A stretch of DNA of 64,000 nt, taken from NCBI RefSeq assembly GCF_024494385.1, contig NZ_JAEVLT010000015.1, positions 1 to 64,000 of the forward strand, read 5' to 3'. A model generated the notes under the pieces. It made no database searches and was not told the DNA's origin. It saw nothing but the letters and a program-made list of their open reading frames with translations. Shown in pieces: positions 9,616 through 18,698 of this stretch. The translations under genes and the position numbers were made by a program. The DNA is from Bacillus sp. EB600 (GTDB lineage: Bacteria > Bacillota > Bacilli > Bacillales > Cytobacillaceae). The stretch's first letter is position 1. Each line of letters opens with the position of its first letter.

Positions 9616-11328
9616 TCAAAATAGAAAATAGCGCTGTCCCATTGGTACCTTGTCCACCGGATCACAGGTGATGAGTTCACCATTTACTCTTACCTCATAG
9701 GTTTGCGGATCGACGGTAAGCTCAGGCGTTTCTGAGTTTAGCTTCATGTCTTTCTTCGTTAATTTCCGGATTCCATGTACAGGAAGAATCATCTTCTCCA
9801 ATCCCAGTTTTTCGTGTACCTTATTTTCCACAGCTGCCTGGGAAAGAAAGGTAATCGAGCTCTTTGACAAAGCCTTTCCATAAGCGGCATACATTGGACG
9901 GCACACAACCGGCTGCGGTGTTGGAATGGATGCATTCGCATCACCCATCATGCCACATACAATGAATCCACTCTTTAACACCAATTCCGGCTTCACACCA
10001 AAAAATGCAGGATTCCAGATAACAAGGTCAGCAACTTTTCCTACCTCCACGGAGCCCACATAATCAGACACCCCATGGGTAATCGCAGGGTTTATTGTAT
10101 ATTTAGCTACATATCGCTTCACTCGATTATTATCGGAAAGTTTGCTGTCTCCTTGCATGGATCCTCTTTGCTTTTTCATTTTGTCTGCTACTTGCCATGA
10201 TCGAATGATAACCTCTCCAATTCGTCCCATGGCCTGAGCATCTGAACTTGTCATACTGAAAACCCCCATATCCTGAAGGATATCTTCAGCAGCAATCGTT
10301 TCTTTTCGAATCCGGGAATCAGCGAAAGCAATATCTTCCGGTACTGAAGGGTTTAAATGATGACAGACCATCAGCATATCTAAATGTTCGTCTACTGTAT
10401 TAACTGTATATGGCAGAGTTGGATTGGTTGATGAAGGGAGAACATTCATATAGCTCGCGGATTTGATTAAATCCGGGGCATGTCCTCCGCCTGCACCTTC
10501 TGTATGGTACATATGAATGACCCGATCCTTAATAGCTGCCATCGTATTTTCAACAAACCCGCCTTCATTTAGGGTGTCTGCATGAAGTGCTACTTGTACA
10601 TCAAACTGATCTGCTACTCGAAGGGCATGGTCAATGGCAGAAGCCGTTGCGCCCCAATCTTCATGAACCTTTAATCCGATTGCTCCCGCGCGTATTTGTT
10701 CTGCTAAAGGCTCTTCAGCCGCTGCCTGTCCTTTTCCTGTGAACCCGACATTGATCGGCAGTCCCTCTGCCGCCTCAAGCATTCGATGAATATTCCATTC
10801 ACCCGGAGCAACGGTTGTTGCTCTTGATCCTGCAGTAGGCCCAGTGCCTCCGCCTATGACAGTGGTGAGACCGGCAGAAAGAGCTGTATCAACCTGCTCA
10901 GGATTTATGAAATGAACATGGGTATCGAGACCGCCAGCCGTGACAATCATTCCTTCACCGGCAATGATTTCAGTTGAAGCCCCAATGATAATGTCTACCC
11001 CATCCATGACCAAAGGATTGCCGCTTTTTCCGATTCCGGAAATTTTTCCATCGCGGATCCCGATATCAGCTTTATAAATTCCTGTATAGTCTAGAATGAC
11101 TGCATTTGTAATGACAACGTCTGGAATCCCATCCGCTCTGGTCACTAGAGGATGCTGTCCCATTCCATCACGTATAACTTTACCGCCTCCGAAGACAACT
11201 TCATCACCATAAGTCGTATAATCCTTTTCAATTTGAATAAATAAATCGGTATCCGCTAAGCGAATGGAATCACCTACAGTAGGTCCATACATTTCAGCGT
11301 ATTGCTTCCTGGTCATTTTATAACTCAT
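9616..11328 (-). CDS. ureC: Urease alpha subunit UreC
   Basis: Catalytic subunit that hydrolyses urea to ammonia and carbamate at a dinickel centre. Visible active-site elements are HVHF (nickel ligands), [10 protein letters not shown] (the Lys carbamylated as the bridging ligand), [23 protein letters not shown] and MVCHHLNP (flap His). The conserved SSDAQAMGR with the nickel-binding Asp is also present. 570 aa is standard. The start overlaps the ureB stop by 4 bp. Confidence 0.99.
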   Translation of the reverse strand: MSYKMTRKQYAEMYGPTVGDSIRLADTDLFIQIEKDYTTYGDEVVFGGGKVIRDGMGQHPLVTRADGIPDVVITNAVILDYTGIYKADIGIRDGKISGIGKSGNPLVMDGVDIIIGASTEIIAGEGMIVTAGGLDTHVHFINPEQVDTALSAGLTTVIGGGTGPTAGSRATTVAPGEWNIHRMLEAAEGLPINVGFTGKGQAAAEEPLAEQIRAGAIGLKVHEDWGATASAIDHALRVADQFDVQVALHADTLNEGGFVENTMAAIKDRVIHMYHTEGAGGGHAPDLIKSASYMNVLPSSTNPTLPYTVNTVDEHLDMLMVCHHLNPSVPEDIAFADSRIRKETIAAEDILQDMGVFSMTSSDAQAMGRIGEVIIRSWQVADKMKKQRGSMQGDSKLSDNNRVKRYVAKYTINPAITHGVSDYVGSVEVGKVADLVIWNPAFFGVKPELVLKSGFIVCGMMGDANASIPTPQPVVCRPMYAAYGKALSKSSITFLSQAAVENKVHEKLGLEKMILPVHGIRKLTKKDMKLNSETPELTVDPQTYEVRVNGELITCDPVDKVPMGQRYFLF

Positions 11329-11660
11329 TGTTGACGCCCTCCTTTCACGGATCCATCTGTTTTATTATTAAAGCCGTACACCTTTTGTTCCCCGGCATAG
11401 TTAACTAATTCCACCTCTTTTTCATCACCCGGTTCAAATCGAACAGCGGAACCGGCAGGGATATTTAAACGTTTTCCAAAAGCTTCTTGACGATTAAATT
11501 GTAAGGCTTCGTTTACTTCAAAAAAGTGAAAGTGAGAACCAACTTGGACCGGCCGATCCCCGGTATTTGTTACATGAAGTTTTAAGGTTGATCTGCCTTC
11601 ATTAATGATAATTGGTTCTTCTTTTAAAAATAATTGTCCTGGCTCCATTCCTGTCTCCAT
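11325..11660 (-). CDS. ureB: Urease beta subunit UreB
   Basis: Structural beta subunit of the (alpha-beta-gamma)3 urease. It contains the family motif [13 protein letters not shown] and the C-terminal YGFNN segment. 111 aa matches other Bacillus UreB, with a slightly extended Gly/Arg/Gln tail. AGGAGGG precedes the ATG with good spacing, and the stop overlaps the ureC start. Confidence 0.97.
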   Translation of the reverse strand: METGMEPGQLFLKEEPIIINEGRSTLKLHVTNTGDRPVQVGSHFHFFEVNEALQFNRQEAFGKRLNIPAGSAVRFEPGDEKEVELVNYAGEQKVYGFNNKTDGSVKGGRQQ

Positions 11661-11681
11661 TTTTGTTTCCCTCCTGTTGCC

Positions 11682-11984
11682 TTATCGAATAGGATCATGT
11701 ACAGTTACTAATTTTGTTCCATCCGGAAATGTTGCCTCTACTTGGATATCATCAATAATATCCGGTATACCTTCCATAACATCTTCTCTTGTCAAAATTG
11801 TTGCCCCATATTCCATCAATTCTGCCACGGTTTTTCCGTCCCGGGCCCCTTCTAACACCTCATATGTGATATATGCTACTGCTTCGGGATAATTCAATTT
11901 CAATCCCCTGTCTTTCCTTCTTTTAGCAAGATCCGCAGCCACCACAATCATGAGCTTGTCAATTTCACGAGGTAATAATTGCAT
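11682..11984 (-). CDS. ureA: Urease gamma subunit UreA
   Basis: Smallest structural subunit. It begins [12 protein letters not shown], the standard UreA N-terminus, and contains [11 protein letters not shown] and EVEATFPDG-like sequence near the end. At 100 aa it is the usual size. The ATG at 11984 has GGAGG six bases upstream; a 7-codon upstream extension overlaps that ribosome-binding site and was discarded. First gene of the urease operon. Confidence 0.97.
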   Translation of the reverse strand: MQLLPREIDKLMIVVAADLAKRRKDRGLKLNYPEAVAYITYEVLEGARDGKTVAELMEYGATILTREDVMEGIPDIIDDIQVEATFPDGTKLVTVHDPIR

Positions 11985-12386
11985 CGTAAAGCCTCCTTTA
12001 TCCAAGGTAATTTCTGGAAAATCAAAATAAACACACTTTAATAAAGTTACCTATCCAAATAAATTTAAACACTGTCTAAAAAATTTTCATAAAAAAAGAC
12101 CTTCTTTACCGATCGCAAAAGGACACCATAAAAGAATAAGAGAATCGGATTTGGTTGAGGATTTGATGTACATGGCAATCGATGCAAACCTTCCGATTGT
12201 CCGCTAAAAGAACAGCCCCCTTGCTTCCTTACAGGAATAAAAGTTAAAATTGAAGAAAAGTAATGCATTTCATTGCAGTCATTGCAATGTTCCAAAAAGA
12301 ACAAGTAATAAAGGAAATAAGGAAGGTTAAAAGATAGGATTAGAAAAGAGTTTTATTTTCTTTAAAAATAATTTAGAGGGGTTTTA
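11985..12386. other. Intergenic region between ureA and hmoB
   Basis: 402 bp without a convincing gene. It must hold the divergent promoters of the ure operon (minus) and hmoB (plus). The palindrome CATTGCAATG (12281-12290), with a second CATTGCA at 12272-12278, could be an operator. No clear TnrA/GlnR site was found. A CodY-like TTTTC-GAAA arrangement near 12010 has a 2-nt instead of 1-nt centre and is not convincing. A 79-codon minus-strand ORF here looks random. Confidence 0.5.
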
Positions 12387-12893
12387 ATGATGTACGCTTA
12401 CATAACGGCAGGAACATATGATTTTTTAAAAGCGATGAAAGAAAAGAATCCACAAGAAAAAATAGCTATGATGGAAAATGAAGACGGGGCATTATTGCTG
12501 CATGAATCAAATGGAGAAACCATTTTTAAAGAACCACGTGAATACGAAATACTCGATTCCGCAGGAACGATTGGGGAAACCGGCTTTGTTGTAATGAATA
12601 ATATTCCTGTTACTGATGAAGGTCGGCCAATATTTGAATATCGATTCAAAGACCGGTCAAAACAGGTTGAAAATCAGCCGGGTTTCCTTGCTATTAGAGT
12701 CCTGCGGCCGCTTTCATCCAACACCTATATCGTTATCACAGTGTGGGAAACCGAAACAGCATTTACTCAATGGAAAAATTCAACTTCCTTCAAAGGAGCG
12801 CACAATAATCAACAGGAAGCAACAGTAGTCGAACCGCAGCCTAAAATATTCGCCAGTACTTCCTATACTAAAAAATACACATTGTCCGAATAA
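12387..12893 (+). CDS. hmoB: Haem-degrading monooxygenase HmoB (YhgC)
   Basis: Member of the family that includes B. subtilis HmoB/YhgC (earlier annotated TRAP, target of RNAIII-activating protein). An antibiotic-biosynthesis-monooxygenase (ABM) fold degrades haem to release iron. Shared landmarks are LLHESNG near residue 37, NNIPVTDEGRPIFE near 73, and QPGFLAIRVLRPLSSNTYIVITVWE in the ABM domain. 168 aa matches. In B. subtilis it lies beside the hem genes; here the urease operon separates them. GAGGGG precedes two adjacent ATGs; either could be used. Confidence 0.9.
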   Translation: MMYAYITAGTYDFLKAMKEKNPQEKIAMMENEDGALLLHESNGETIFKEPREYEILDSAGTIGETGFVVMNNIPVTDEGRPIFEYRFKDRSKQVENQPGFLAIRVLRPLSSNTYIVITVWETETAFTQWKNSTSFKGAHNNQQEATVVEPQPKIFASTSYTKKYTLSE

Positions 12894-12907
12894 CCAGAAG
12901 AATGAGG

Positions 12908-12938
12908 AAAGGATGGAGCAGTGCTCCATCCTTTTTTT
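12908..12938. terminator. Terminator after hmoB (bidirectional with hit)
   Basis: GGATGGAGC pairs with GCTCCATCC (12911-12931) around a 3-nt loop, followed by a run of T. It lies between two convergent genes and an A-rich stretch on the left may let it serve hit as well. Confidence 0.85.
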
Positions 12939-12969
12939 CACTTTTTTCATCTGTCTTAGTAAGTTAAAA

Positions 12970-13389
12970 TTACATACGCTCTCGAATGCTCTCTGCCATT
13001 TCCTGTAATTGCTGTGAAGAATAATCGCCTTGATTATCTTTCCAAACTGCACCAAAGCCATCGCCTTTTCCGTAGCGCGGGATTAAATGAAGGTGAAAAT
13101 GGAAAACGGTTTGGCCGGCCTGTTCCCCATTATTATTAACCATATTTAATGCTACCGGTTCATACTCTGCTTTTAAAGCATTGGCAATGGACGGGACAGC
13201 CTCAAAAACGTTCCGTGCGATTTCAGGTGTTAGCTCAAACAAATTTTCTTTATGTACTTTAGGAATAACTAAGGTGTGCCCTTTCGTTACTTGACTGATA
13301 TCTAAAAAAGCTACGACATGTTCATTTTCAAATACCTTGGCAGAAGGAATTTCCCCACTAACAATTTTACAAAAAATGCAATCGCTCAT
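12970..13389 (-). CDS. hit: HIT family nucleotide hydrolase (Hit)
   Basis: Histidine-triad protein; family members hydrolyse adenosine 5'-phosphoramidates and similar nucleotides. The triad HFHLHLIPR is intact, and the N-terminal CIFCKIVSGEIPS has the paired cysteines that usually bind zinc. The ATG at 13389 gives 139 aa, close to B. subtilis Hit (about 145 aa); the upstream in-frame extension is discarded. It is divergent from ecsA, as in B. subtilis. Confidence 0.93.
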   Translation of the reverse strand: MSDCIFCKIVSGEIPSAKVFENEHVVAFLDISQVTKGHTLVIPKVHKENLFELTPEIARNVFEAVPSIANALKAEYEPVALNMVNNNGEQAGQTVFHFHLHLIPRYGKGDGFGAVWKDNQGDYSSQQLQEMAESIRERM

Positions 13390-13972
13390 TTTGCACAACC
13401 TTTCCAAATAATGTTTATTATGTATTTTACCACATGGCATAAATGTAAGAAAGGCAGGATCCGCATGGAATCCTGCCTTCTTGAAGGGAAACGCTTCTAG
13501 TTTATCGTTCAATCAGGTCTCTTTCTTTGGTAAACACCTCATTTTAATGGTAGTGTTTTTATAAAGAGTGATCTCTGTTCAAGCTTACCATCCCCTACTC
13601 TTCTTCATATGTTTTCTCAACGTATAAAGTAATGAAACGGTCGATGGTCTTTGATAAACACCTCATTTAAGCTGTTTTCTCTAAAATAAGCTATTTGAAC
13701 ATCAAATGGTTACAAGGTACTTTGCCCAAAACAACCATCCCCTTATCTGAAACGTTCTAAAAGCTAATGAATTGAAAGGAACTTGTCTGCGACAGACACC
13801 TCATTTCAATTTTGGGATGAACTAAATCATCACTTTTGTTGTTCCCCTTCGAATATTATGATGTCCGATTAGGAAAAGAATATACAAAAGAAGTTCAATT
13901 TATTTCATTTTCTTTTGTACCTAAAAAGGATTTGCTAAAATGAAAGCATAAAGTATAGGAAGGACGTTGAAA
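13390..13972. other. hit-ecsA intergenic region with hairpin and short repeats
   Basis: 583 bp without a gene. Contents: a strong hairpin at 13451-13479 (10-bp arms AAGGCAGGAT and ATCCTGCCTT); three copies of ACACCTCATTT at 13534, 13658 and 13796; and a possible extended -10 (TGCTAAAAT, 13933-13941) for ecsA. The hairpin is 5' of hit on the minus strand and could be an attenuator or the end of a short transcript. Confidence 0.5.
13524..13810. repeat. Three dispersed ACACCTCATTT-containing repeats
   Basis: Copies at 13524-13547, 13646-13670 and 13782-13810 share up to about 20 bp (CTTTG-TAAACACCTCATTT in the first two). The third is preceded by the inverted repeat TGTCTG-cga-CAGACA. Spacings of 124 and 138 bp are not regular enough for a CRISPR. 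No ORF spans them. Confidence 0.6.
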
Positions 13973-14713
13973 ATGTCTTTATTATCAATCGAAAATTTAA
14001 CGGGGGGATATACAAGAAACCCCGTTCTAAAAGATATTTCATTTGAAATCAACAATAAAGAGATGGTCGGATTAATTGGCTTAAATGGTGCAGGTAAAAG
14101 CACCACGATCAAACATATTATTGGTCTCATGGAACCGCATCATGGAGAAATCAAAATTAATGGACTTTCATTTAACAAGGACAAAGAAGCTTATCGAAAA
14201 TTGCTCACTTATATACCGGAAACACCTGTTTTATATGATGAACTTACCTTGGAAGAACACTTAAAGCTTACTGCTATGGCATACGGGTTGGATGAGGCAA
14301 TATATCGGGGGAGAATTACATCCTTGCTAAAAGAATTTCGCATGGAAAAACGTTTGAATTGGTTTCCCGCTCATTTTTCAAAAGGGATGAAACAAAAAGT
14401 AATGATTATGTGTGCTTTCTTAGTTCAGCCGTCACTTTATATCATCGATGAACCTTTTGTTGGACTTGATCCTCTTGGCATTCAATCGCTGCTCGATTTA
14501 ATGAACAAAATGAAAGACGCTGGGGCAGGCATCTTAATTTCGACTCATATTCTGGCTACAGCGGAAAAATATTGTGATCGGTTCGTCATCCTCCACGAAG
14601 GAAAAATTCGTTCAAAAGGGACATTGGGTGAGTTAAGAGAACAGTTTTCGATGCCCGCTGCCTCATTAGATGAATTATATATTCAACTGACAAAGGAAGA
14701 TAATTATGTTTGA
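13973..14713 (+). CDS. ecsA: ABC transporter ATP-binding protein EcsA
   Basis: ATPase of the Ecs transporter, which in B. subtilis affects secretion, competence and intramembrane proteolysis by RasP. It has Walker A GLNGAGKST (residues 38-46), signature FSKGMKQK, Walker B SLYIIDEPFVGLD and the switch His in ISTHILATAEKY. ATG at 13973 follows AGGAAGG; a TTG six bases earlier is less likely. 246 aa equals the B. subtilis size, and the stop overlaps the ecsB start. Confidence 0.96.
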   Translation: MSLLSIENLTGGYTRNPVLKDISFEINNKEMVGLIGLNGAGKSTTIKHIIGLMEPHHGEIKINGLSFNKDKEAYRKLLTYIPETPVLYDELTLEEHLKLTAMAYGLDEAIYRGRITSLLKEFRMEKRLNWFPAHFSKGMKQKVMIMCAFLVQPSLYIIDEPFVGLDPLGIQSLLDLMNKMKDAGAGILISTHILATAEKYCDRFVILHEGKIRSKGTLGELREQFSMPAASLDELYIQLTKEDNYV

Positions 14714-15920
14714 TGATAATAAACTTTGGAGAGAGCGTTTCGGCCAACGTACAAAGGATTTAGGAAAATACCTTCGTTATATTTTTAATGGTCATTTAAT
14801 GGTTGTTTTACTATTTTTGCTTGGTTCCGCAGCGTATTATTATCAAAATTGGGTAAAAGGGCTGCCAGATCACTTTCCATCAGAAATTATTATGGCAATT
14901 TGTATTGGTCTTTTTCTTACGTACAGTCCGGTTTATAATTTTTTGCTTGAGGCTGACCAAGTATTTTTACTGCCGCTTGAAAACAAAATGAAACGCTACT
15001 TTTATCGTTCAGGTATCATCAGCTTTATTTTTCAAGGATACATATTGTTACTTGTTCTTGCAGTGTTCATGCCGATGTTTGCTCGTGTAAGCAGCAGTGG
15101 CTTCCGCCCCTTTTTTCCATTTCTAATTGTTTTGTTAGTGTCTAAAGCTTGGAATTTAGCCAGCGGATGGCGAATACAGTATTTTATCCAGCCCTCTATT
15201 TACAGATGGGATGCGATTGTTCGTTACTTTATCAATACATCCTTTGCCTTTTTACTGTTTAAGCAAGCGAATCCACTGATTTTAGTTGCGATAGCTCTTG
15301 TAATGGTCCTTTATTTTCGATCTTTTTATATACGTACTAAAAATAGCAACTTGAAATGGGATTTATTAATCAACCAGGAAGAAAAACGAATGAATTCCTT
15401 TTATCGGCTGGCTAATCTTTTCACAGATGTACCGACATTAAAAGACACGGTAAAAAGAAGAAAATGGCTGGATTTTCTGCTTCAGTCGATACCCTTTTCT
15501 CAGGAGAAGACCTATCACTATTTATATACAAGGACGTTTCTTCGCTCTGGTGATTATCTTGGACTTTTTGTTAGATTAACGGTGATTGGCGGGATTGCGA
15601 TTTATTTCCTATCCTTTGGTCTTGGACAGGTATTGCTTGCAGTTTTATTTTTATATTTAACTGGGTTTCAACTTTTGCCACTTTGGAACCATCATCAAAA
15701 TAAGCTTTGGGTTGACTTGTACCCTGTACATGCAAACGATAAAAAGTCTGCCTTCTATTCCTTACTCATGGTTATTTTAATCGTCCAAACGATTATTTTT
15801 GCGATAATCCTGCTAATCAAAAGTCAATGGTCAAGTGCTTTATTAGAACTACTTGTTGGGGGTTCGTTCAGTTACTACTTTGTTTTTATTTATAGTAAAA
15901 AGCGCTTTAAAGCAGAATAG
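14706..15920 (+). CDS. ecsB: ABC transporter permease EcsB
   Basis: Membrane partner of EcsA: about 8-9 hydrophobic segments over 404 aa, and a basic N-terminus (WRERFGQRTKDLGKYLRYIFNGH) typical of EcsB. It overlaps ecsA by 8 bp and is followed by ecsC 52 bp later, the standard ecsABC order. The transported substrate is unknown. Confidence 0.95.
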   Translation: MFDDNKLWRERFGQRTKDLGKYLRYIFNGHLMVVLLFLLGSAAYYYQNWVKGLPDHFPSEIIMAICIGLFLTYSPVYNFLLEADQVFLLPLENKMKRYFYRSGIISFIFQGYILLLVLAVFMPMFARVSSSGFRPFFPFLIVLLVSKAWNLASGWRIQYFIQPSIYRWDAIVRYFINTSFAFLLFKQANPLILVAIALVMVLYFRSFYIRTKNSNLKWDLLINQEEKRMNSFYRLANLFTDVPTLKDTVKRRKWLDFLLQSIPFSQEKTYHYLYTRTFLRSGDYLGLFVRLTVIGGIAIYFLSFGLGQVLLAVLFLYLTGFQLLPLWNHHQNKLWVDLYPVHANDKKSAFYSLLMVILIVQTIIFAIILLIKSQWSSALLELLVGGSFSYYFVFIYSKKRFKAE

Positions 15921-15972
15921 ACCTCTTAAATTTGTATCACGAACAAAAATACAAGTAAAAGGTTGGGGAAAT

Positions 15973-16701
15973 ATGAATGATTATGAGGTAAAGGTTTATG
16001 AGGAAATTATTTTGTGGAAACATAAAATAAAAAAACGTTCCGGGATGATGGCGCGAATGTCCAAAAAAGCACAGAGTAAAATAACTGATTGGATTCCGGA
16101 TAAGGTTCATCAGGCAGTTACAGAGAGCGTTAAAGCAATGGTCAAAGCAACATTAGTTGGCTCCCAAGTAACCACCCCGAGAAATCAGGCCCGTGGTTTT
16201 TCATTAGCTGAAAGAGATGATTTAGCAAGAAAAAAAATATCGGTTTATCAAAAAACAGCAATTGTGGAAGGTGCTGGAACAGGTGCAGGTGGAATTTTCC
16301 TTGGTCTGGCTGACTTTCCTTTATTGCTTACGATTAAAATGAAGTTTCTCTTTGAGATTGCCTCCATCTATGGCTTCGATACAAAGGAATACACTGAGAG
16401 GCAATTTATTCTTCATGTTTTTCAGCTTGCTTTTTCTAGTGATCAAACACGTGAGGATACCTTATACATGATTGAAAATTGGGAAAATCAGAAGAACGTC
16501 CAAGAAGATATGGATTGGCGCAAGTTTCAACAAGAATACAGGGATTATATCGATTTGGCTAAATTATTCCAGCTTGTTCCTGGAATCGGTGCGTTTGTCG
16601 GTGCATATGCAAATAACAACCTTCTTAATCATTTAGGTGAAACTGCGATGAATGCCTATCGTTTACGAATATTAAAATCACCCCCGGCAATCTCTGATTA
16701 A
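15973..16701 (+). CDS. ecsC: EcsC family protein
   Basis: EcsC homologue of unknown biochemical role, conserved as the third ecs gene. It has the family core VEGAGTGAGGIFLGLADFPLLL and VPGIGAFVGAYANNNLL, both likely membrane-associated. ATG at 15973 with GGGG upstream gives 242 aa (B. subtilis about 236). A 40-codon in-frame extension overlapping ecsB lacks a ribosome-binding site. Confidence 0.93.
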   Translation: MNDYEVKVYEEIILWKHKIKKRSGMMARMSKKAQSKITDWIPDKVHQAVTESVKAMVKATLVGSQVTTPRNQARGFSLAERDDLARKKISVYQKTAIVEGAGTGAGGIFLGLADFPLLLTIKMKFLFEIASIYGFDTKEYTERQFILHVFQLAFSSDQTREDTLYMIENWENQKNVQEDMDWRKFQQEYRDYIDLAKLFQLVPGIGAFVGAYANNNLLNHLGETAMNAYRLRILKSPPAISD

Positions 16702-16744
16702 ATAGACTGAATATTTTTATCTTTATTCTCTTATTTTACTATGC

Positions 16745-16849
16745 TATAATATTATCAAGTTTTTCGCTGCAGGCATTGAGCGCACTGCAGGAGAAACAAA
16801 TTAGCTTAGTTAGCTGAGGAGAGATGAGAAATGAAAACGAAGAATTTAG
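16745..16849 (+). promoter_or_regulatory. trpP promoter and TRAP-type NAG-triplet leader
   Basis: An extended -10, TGCTATAAT (16742-16750), is followed by a leader with (G/T)AG triplets at 16778, 16791, 16802, 16807, 16811, 16816, 16821 and 16826, then AAG at 16840 and TAG at 16847. Six of them recur every 4-5 nt, straddling the Shine-Dalgarno GGAGAG and running to the ATG at 16831. B. subtilis trpP is translationally repressed by the tryptophan-activated TRAP protein (MtrB) binding such repeats, so the same control is inferred. Confidence 0.8.
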
Positions 16850-17361
16850 TTGCTCTTGCACTTTTGGTGGGGATTGGGGCAGTGTTACATGCGGTAATTC
16901 CTGGAATTTTTCTTGGAATGAAACCAGATATGATGTTAGCAATGATGTTTTTAGGGATTATTCTTTTTCCAGATTTTAAAAGTGTTATGATTTTAGGGAT
17001 TGTTACTGGCTTAATTTCTGGTATTACAACAACCTTCCCTGGAGGATTGATTCCAAACATTATTGATAAGATTGTCACATCCTTGTTATTTTTCGGTTTG
17101 TTTGTATCTTTAAAAAAATTCCGGGGTTCTATTATTAGCGTTGCTGTACTAACAGCGATTGGAACAATTATTTCTGGTGCAGCATTTTTAACATCTGCTT
17201 ATTATATTGTCGGATTGCCAGGTCCTTTTGCTGGATTATTTGCTGCAGTCGTTTTACCAGCTGCAGTAATGAATACAATCACGATGATCATTCTTTACCC
17301 AATCGCCCTATCCGTTGTGAAAAGAACAAAATTGACTTCTCAATCACTTGCTCAAAAGTAG
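16831..17361 (+). CDS. trpP: Tryptophan transporter TrpP
   Basis: Small integral membrane protein (176 aa, about five hydrophobic helices) of the TrpP family, the probable tryptophan importer of Bacillus. Conserved segments include HAVIPGIFLGMKPDMML and TGLISGITTTFPGGLIPN. It sits between ecsC and hpr as in B. subtilis (yhaG). The start lies inside a TRAP-type triplet array, which ties it to tryptophan-responsive translational control. Confidence 0.93.
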   Translation: MKTKNLVALALLVGIGAVLHAVIPGIFLGMKPDMMLAMMFLGIILFPDFKSVMILGIVTGLISGITTTFPGGLIPNIIDKIVTSLLFFGLFVSLKKFRGSIISVAVLTAIGTIISGAAFLTSAYYIVGLPGPFAGLFAAVVLPAAVMNTITMIILYPIALSVVKRTKLTSQSLAQK

Positions 17362-17366
17362 GTACA

Positions 17367-17512
17367 AAAGCGGAAGCGCCCGTTTAGCGATGTATGGACT
17401 GGAGCACATCGACTGAGATAAAGGATACACGAAGAGCACAAGCGATTCGATGTTGACTTATCGTAGGGGGAGGTGGGCGAAGTCCACTAGTCGCTGGGCG
17501 CTGGAGCTAGAC
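17367..17512. repeat. Dispersed repeat element, type 1 (intact copy)
   Basis: 146-bp GC-rich element starting AAAAGCGGAAGCGCC and ending GGCGCTGGAGCTAGAC, so its ends can pair (GCGCC with GGCGC). The same element recurs, interrupted, at 35751-36020, and shorter pieces occur at 37331, 47953 and 48116. It has no ORF. It resembles short repeats scattered through many Bacillaceae genomes (my recollection, not checked). Confidence 0.85.
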
Positions 17513-17520
17513 GTTGCGGA

Positions 17521-17549
17521 AAAAGAACCTTTTTGAGGTTCTTTTTTTG
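17521..17549 (+). terminator. Terminator downstream of trpP and the repeat element
   Basis: AAGAACCT (17523-17530) pairs with AGGTTCTT (17536-17543), followed by seven T. Confidence 0.85.
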
Positions 17550-17574
17550 TTTTTTTTTACATAGGTGGTAAAAT

Positions 17575-17766
17575 TTATATAAAATAAAAAAAGATTGCTC
17601 CAATAAACAGTGAAAATCCTCCTGCACAGCCTAAAGTTAATGCCCTGCTTTTTAAAACTTTTTTCGGAGGATATACACCTGGCTTTATAAACGCCAGCAA
17701 AAAATACAGTGCTGCCGTTACTAATACTGCACTAATGAAAAACATACTGATTGCTGCAAGTACCAT
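17575..17766 (-). CDS. Small two-helix membrane protein, unknown function
   Basis: 63 aa with two hydrophobic segments (AAISMFFISAVLVTAALYFLL and LTLGCAGGFSLFIGAIFFYFI) separated by a basic, proline-containing loop. I do not recognise a family. GGGAGGG precedes the ATG at 17766 with 8-nt spacing, which supports a real gene; the GTG two codons upstream is too close to it. Convergent with trpP. Confidence 0.6.
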   Translation of the reverse strand: MVLAAISMFFISAVLVTAALYFLLAFIKPGVYPPKKVLKSRALTLGCAGGFSLFIGAIFFYFI

Positions 17767-18119
17767 CAGCACACCCTCCCTTACTAAAAAGCTGCTCGTT
17801 CATTTATATGTATTTGTACGCATTCCTATGAGCCGCAGAGTATGAGAAACCAATCAAATAGGATGTGTTTTGATTTCTGAATATTGAATGTTAACAAAAC
17901 TTTCAAATAAAGGTGGAAATATCGGAGAAAAGTATTTATTATTAAAGTGATAGCTATTTTAACATTAAATGTATCCACTCATTTAATAGATATTTAAAAA
18001 TACATGGATGTTTTATAAGCTAAAATATTTTCTTAAAATTTTGTAAATTAACATCTTTATTAATCTTTGTTTTATTGGCATAATATTAATAGAGAAATTA
18101 AAAAGTAGGTGAGACGGGG
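17767..18119. other. Intergenic region upstream of hpr
   Basis: 353 bp, very AT-rich. It must carry the hpr promoter; TAATATTAAT near 18080-18090 is a plausible -10 area. No ORF, no strong hairpin and no recognised operator were seen. Confidence 0.4.
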
Positions 18120-18695
18120 ATGGCGGAAAAACAGTATTCAATGAAAGAAGCGATGCTATTTAGCCAGCGAATTGCTCAATTAAGCAAGGCCTTGTGGAAA
18201 TCAATTGAGAAGGATTGGCAGCAGTGGATAAAGCCATTTGACTTAAACATTAATGAGCATCATATCCTTTGGATTGCATACCATCTACATGGTGCTTCCA
18301 TTTCGGACGTTGCTAAATTCGGGGTTATGCACGTATCCACAGCATTTAACTTTTCAAAAAAGTTAGAAGAGAGAGGCTTACTTAAGTTTTCCAAAAAGGA
18401 AAATGATAAGCGTAACACGTACATCGAACTCACTCCACAAGGAGAAGAGATCTTACTGCAGTTAATGGAAAACTTTAATCCAGACAACAATTCTGTGTTA
18501 TCCGGAGCATTGCCGCTAAGAGAACTTTATGGAAAGTTCCCTGATATTATTGAAATGATGGCAATCGTCCGTAATATTTACGGAGATGATTTCATGGAGA
18601 TTTTTGAAAGGTCGTTCAATAATGTTGACAGTGAGTTTACTGAAGAAAATAGTAAATTAGTAAAAACCCAGAAGTCAGAACAAGAATTCGTTTAG
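18120..18695 (+). CDS. hpr: MarR-family transition-state regulator Hpr (ScoC)
   Basis: DNA-binding repressor of protease and sporulation genes in B. subtilis. The N-terminal half matches ScoC ([35 protein letters not shown]). The winged HTH follows ([27 protein letters not shown]). 191 aa is slightly shorter than B. subtilis ScoC (203 aa). ATG with GGTGAGACGGGG upstream. Neighbours trpP, yhaI and prsA agree with the B. subtilis locus. Confidence 0.94.
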   Translation: MAEKQYSMKEAMLFSQRIAQLSKALWKSIEKDWQQWIKPFDLNINEHHILWIAYHLHGASISDVAKFGVMHVSTAFNFSKKLEERGLLKFSKKENDKRNTYIELTPQGEEILLQLMENFNPDNNSVLSGALPLRELYGKFPDIIEMMAIVRNIYGDDFMEIFERSFNNVDSEFTEENSKLVKTQKSEQEFV

Positions 18696-18698
18696 GAA

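Noticed and set aside
11990-12060. TnrA/GlnR or CodY operator upstream of ureA
   Set aside because: No TGT-N11-ACA-type site; the CodY-like half-sites have the wrong centre spacing.
12065-12304. 79-codon minus-strand ORF upstream of ureA
   Set aside because: No ribosome-binding site, Cys/Phe-rich random-looking composition, and it would occupy the promoter region of the ure operon and hmoB.
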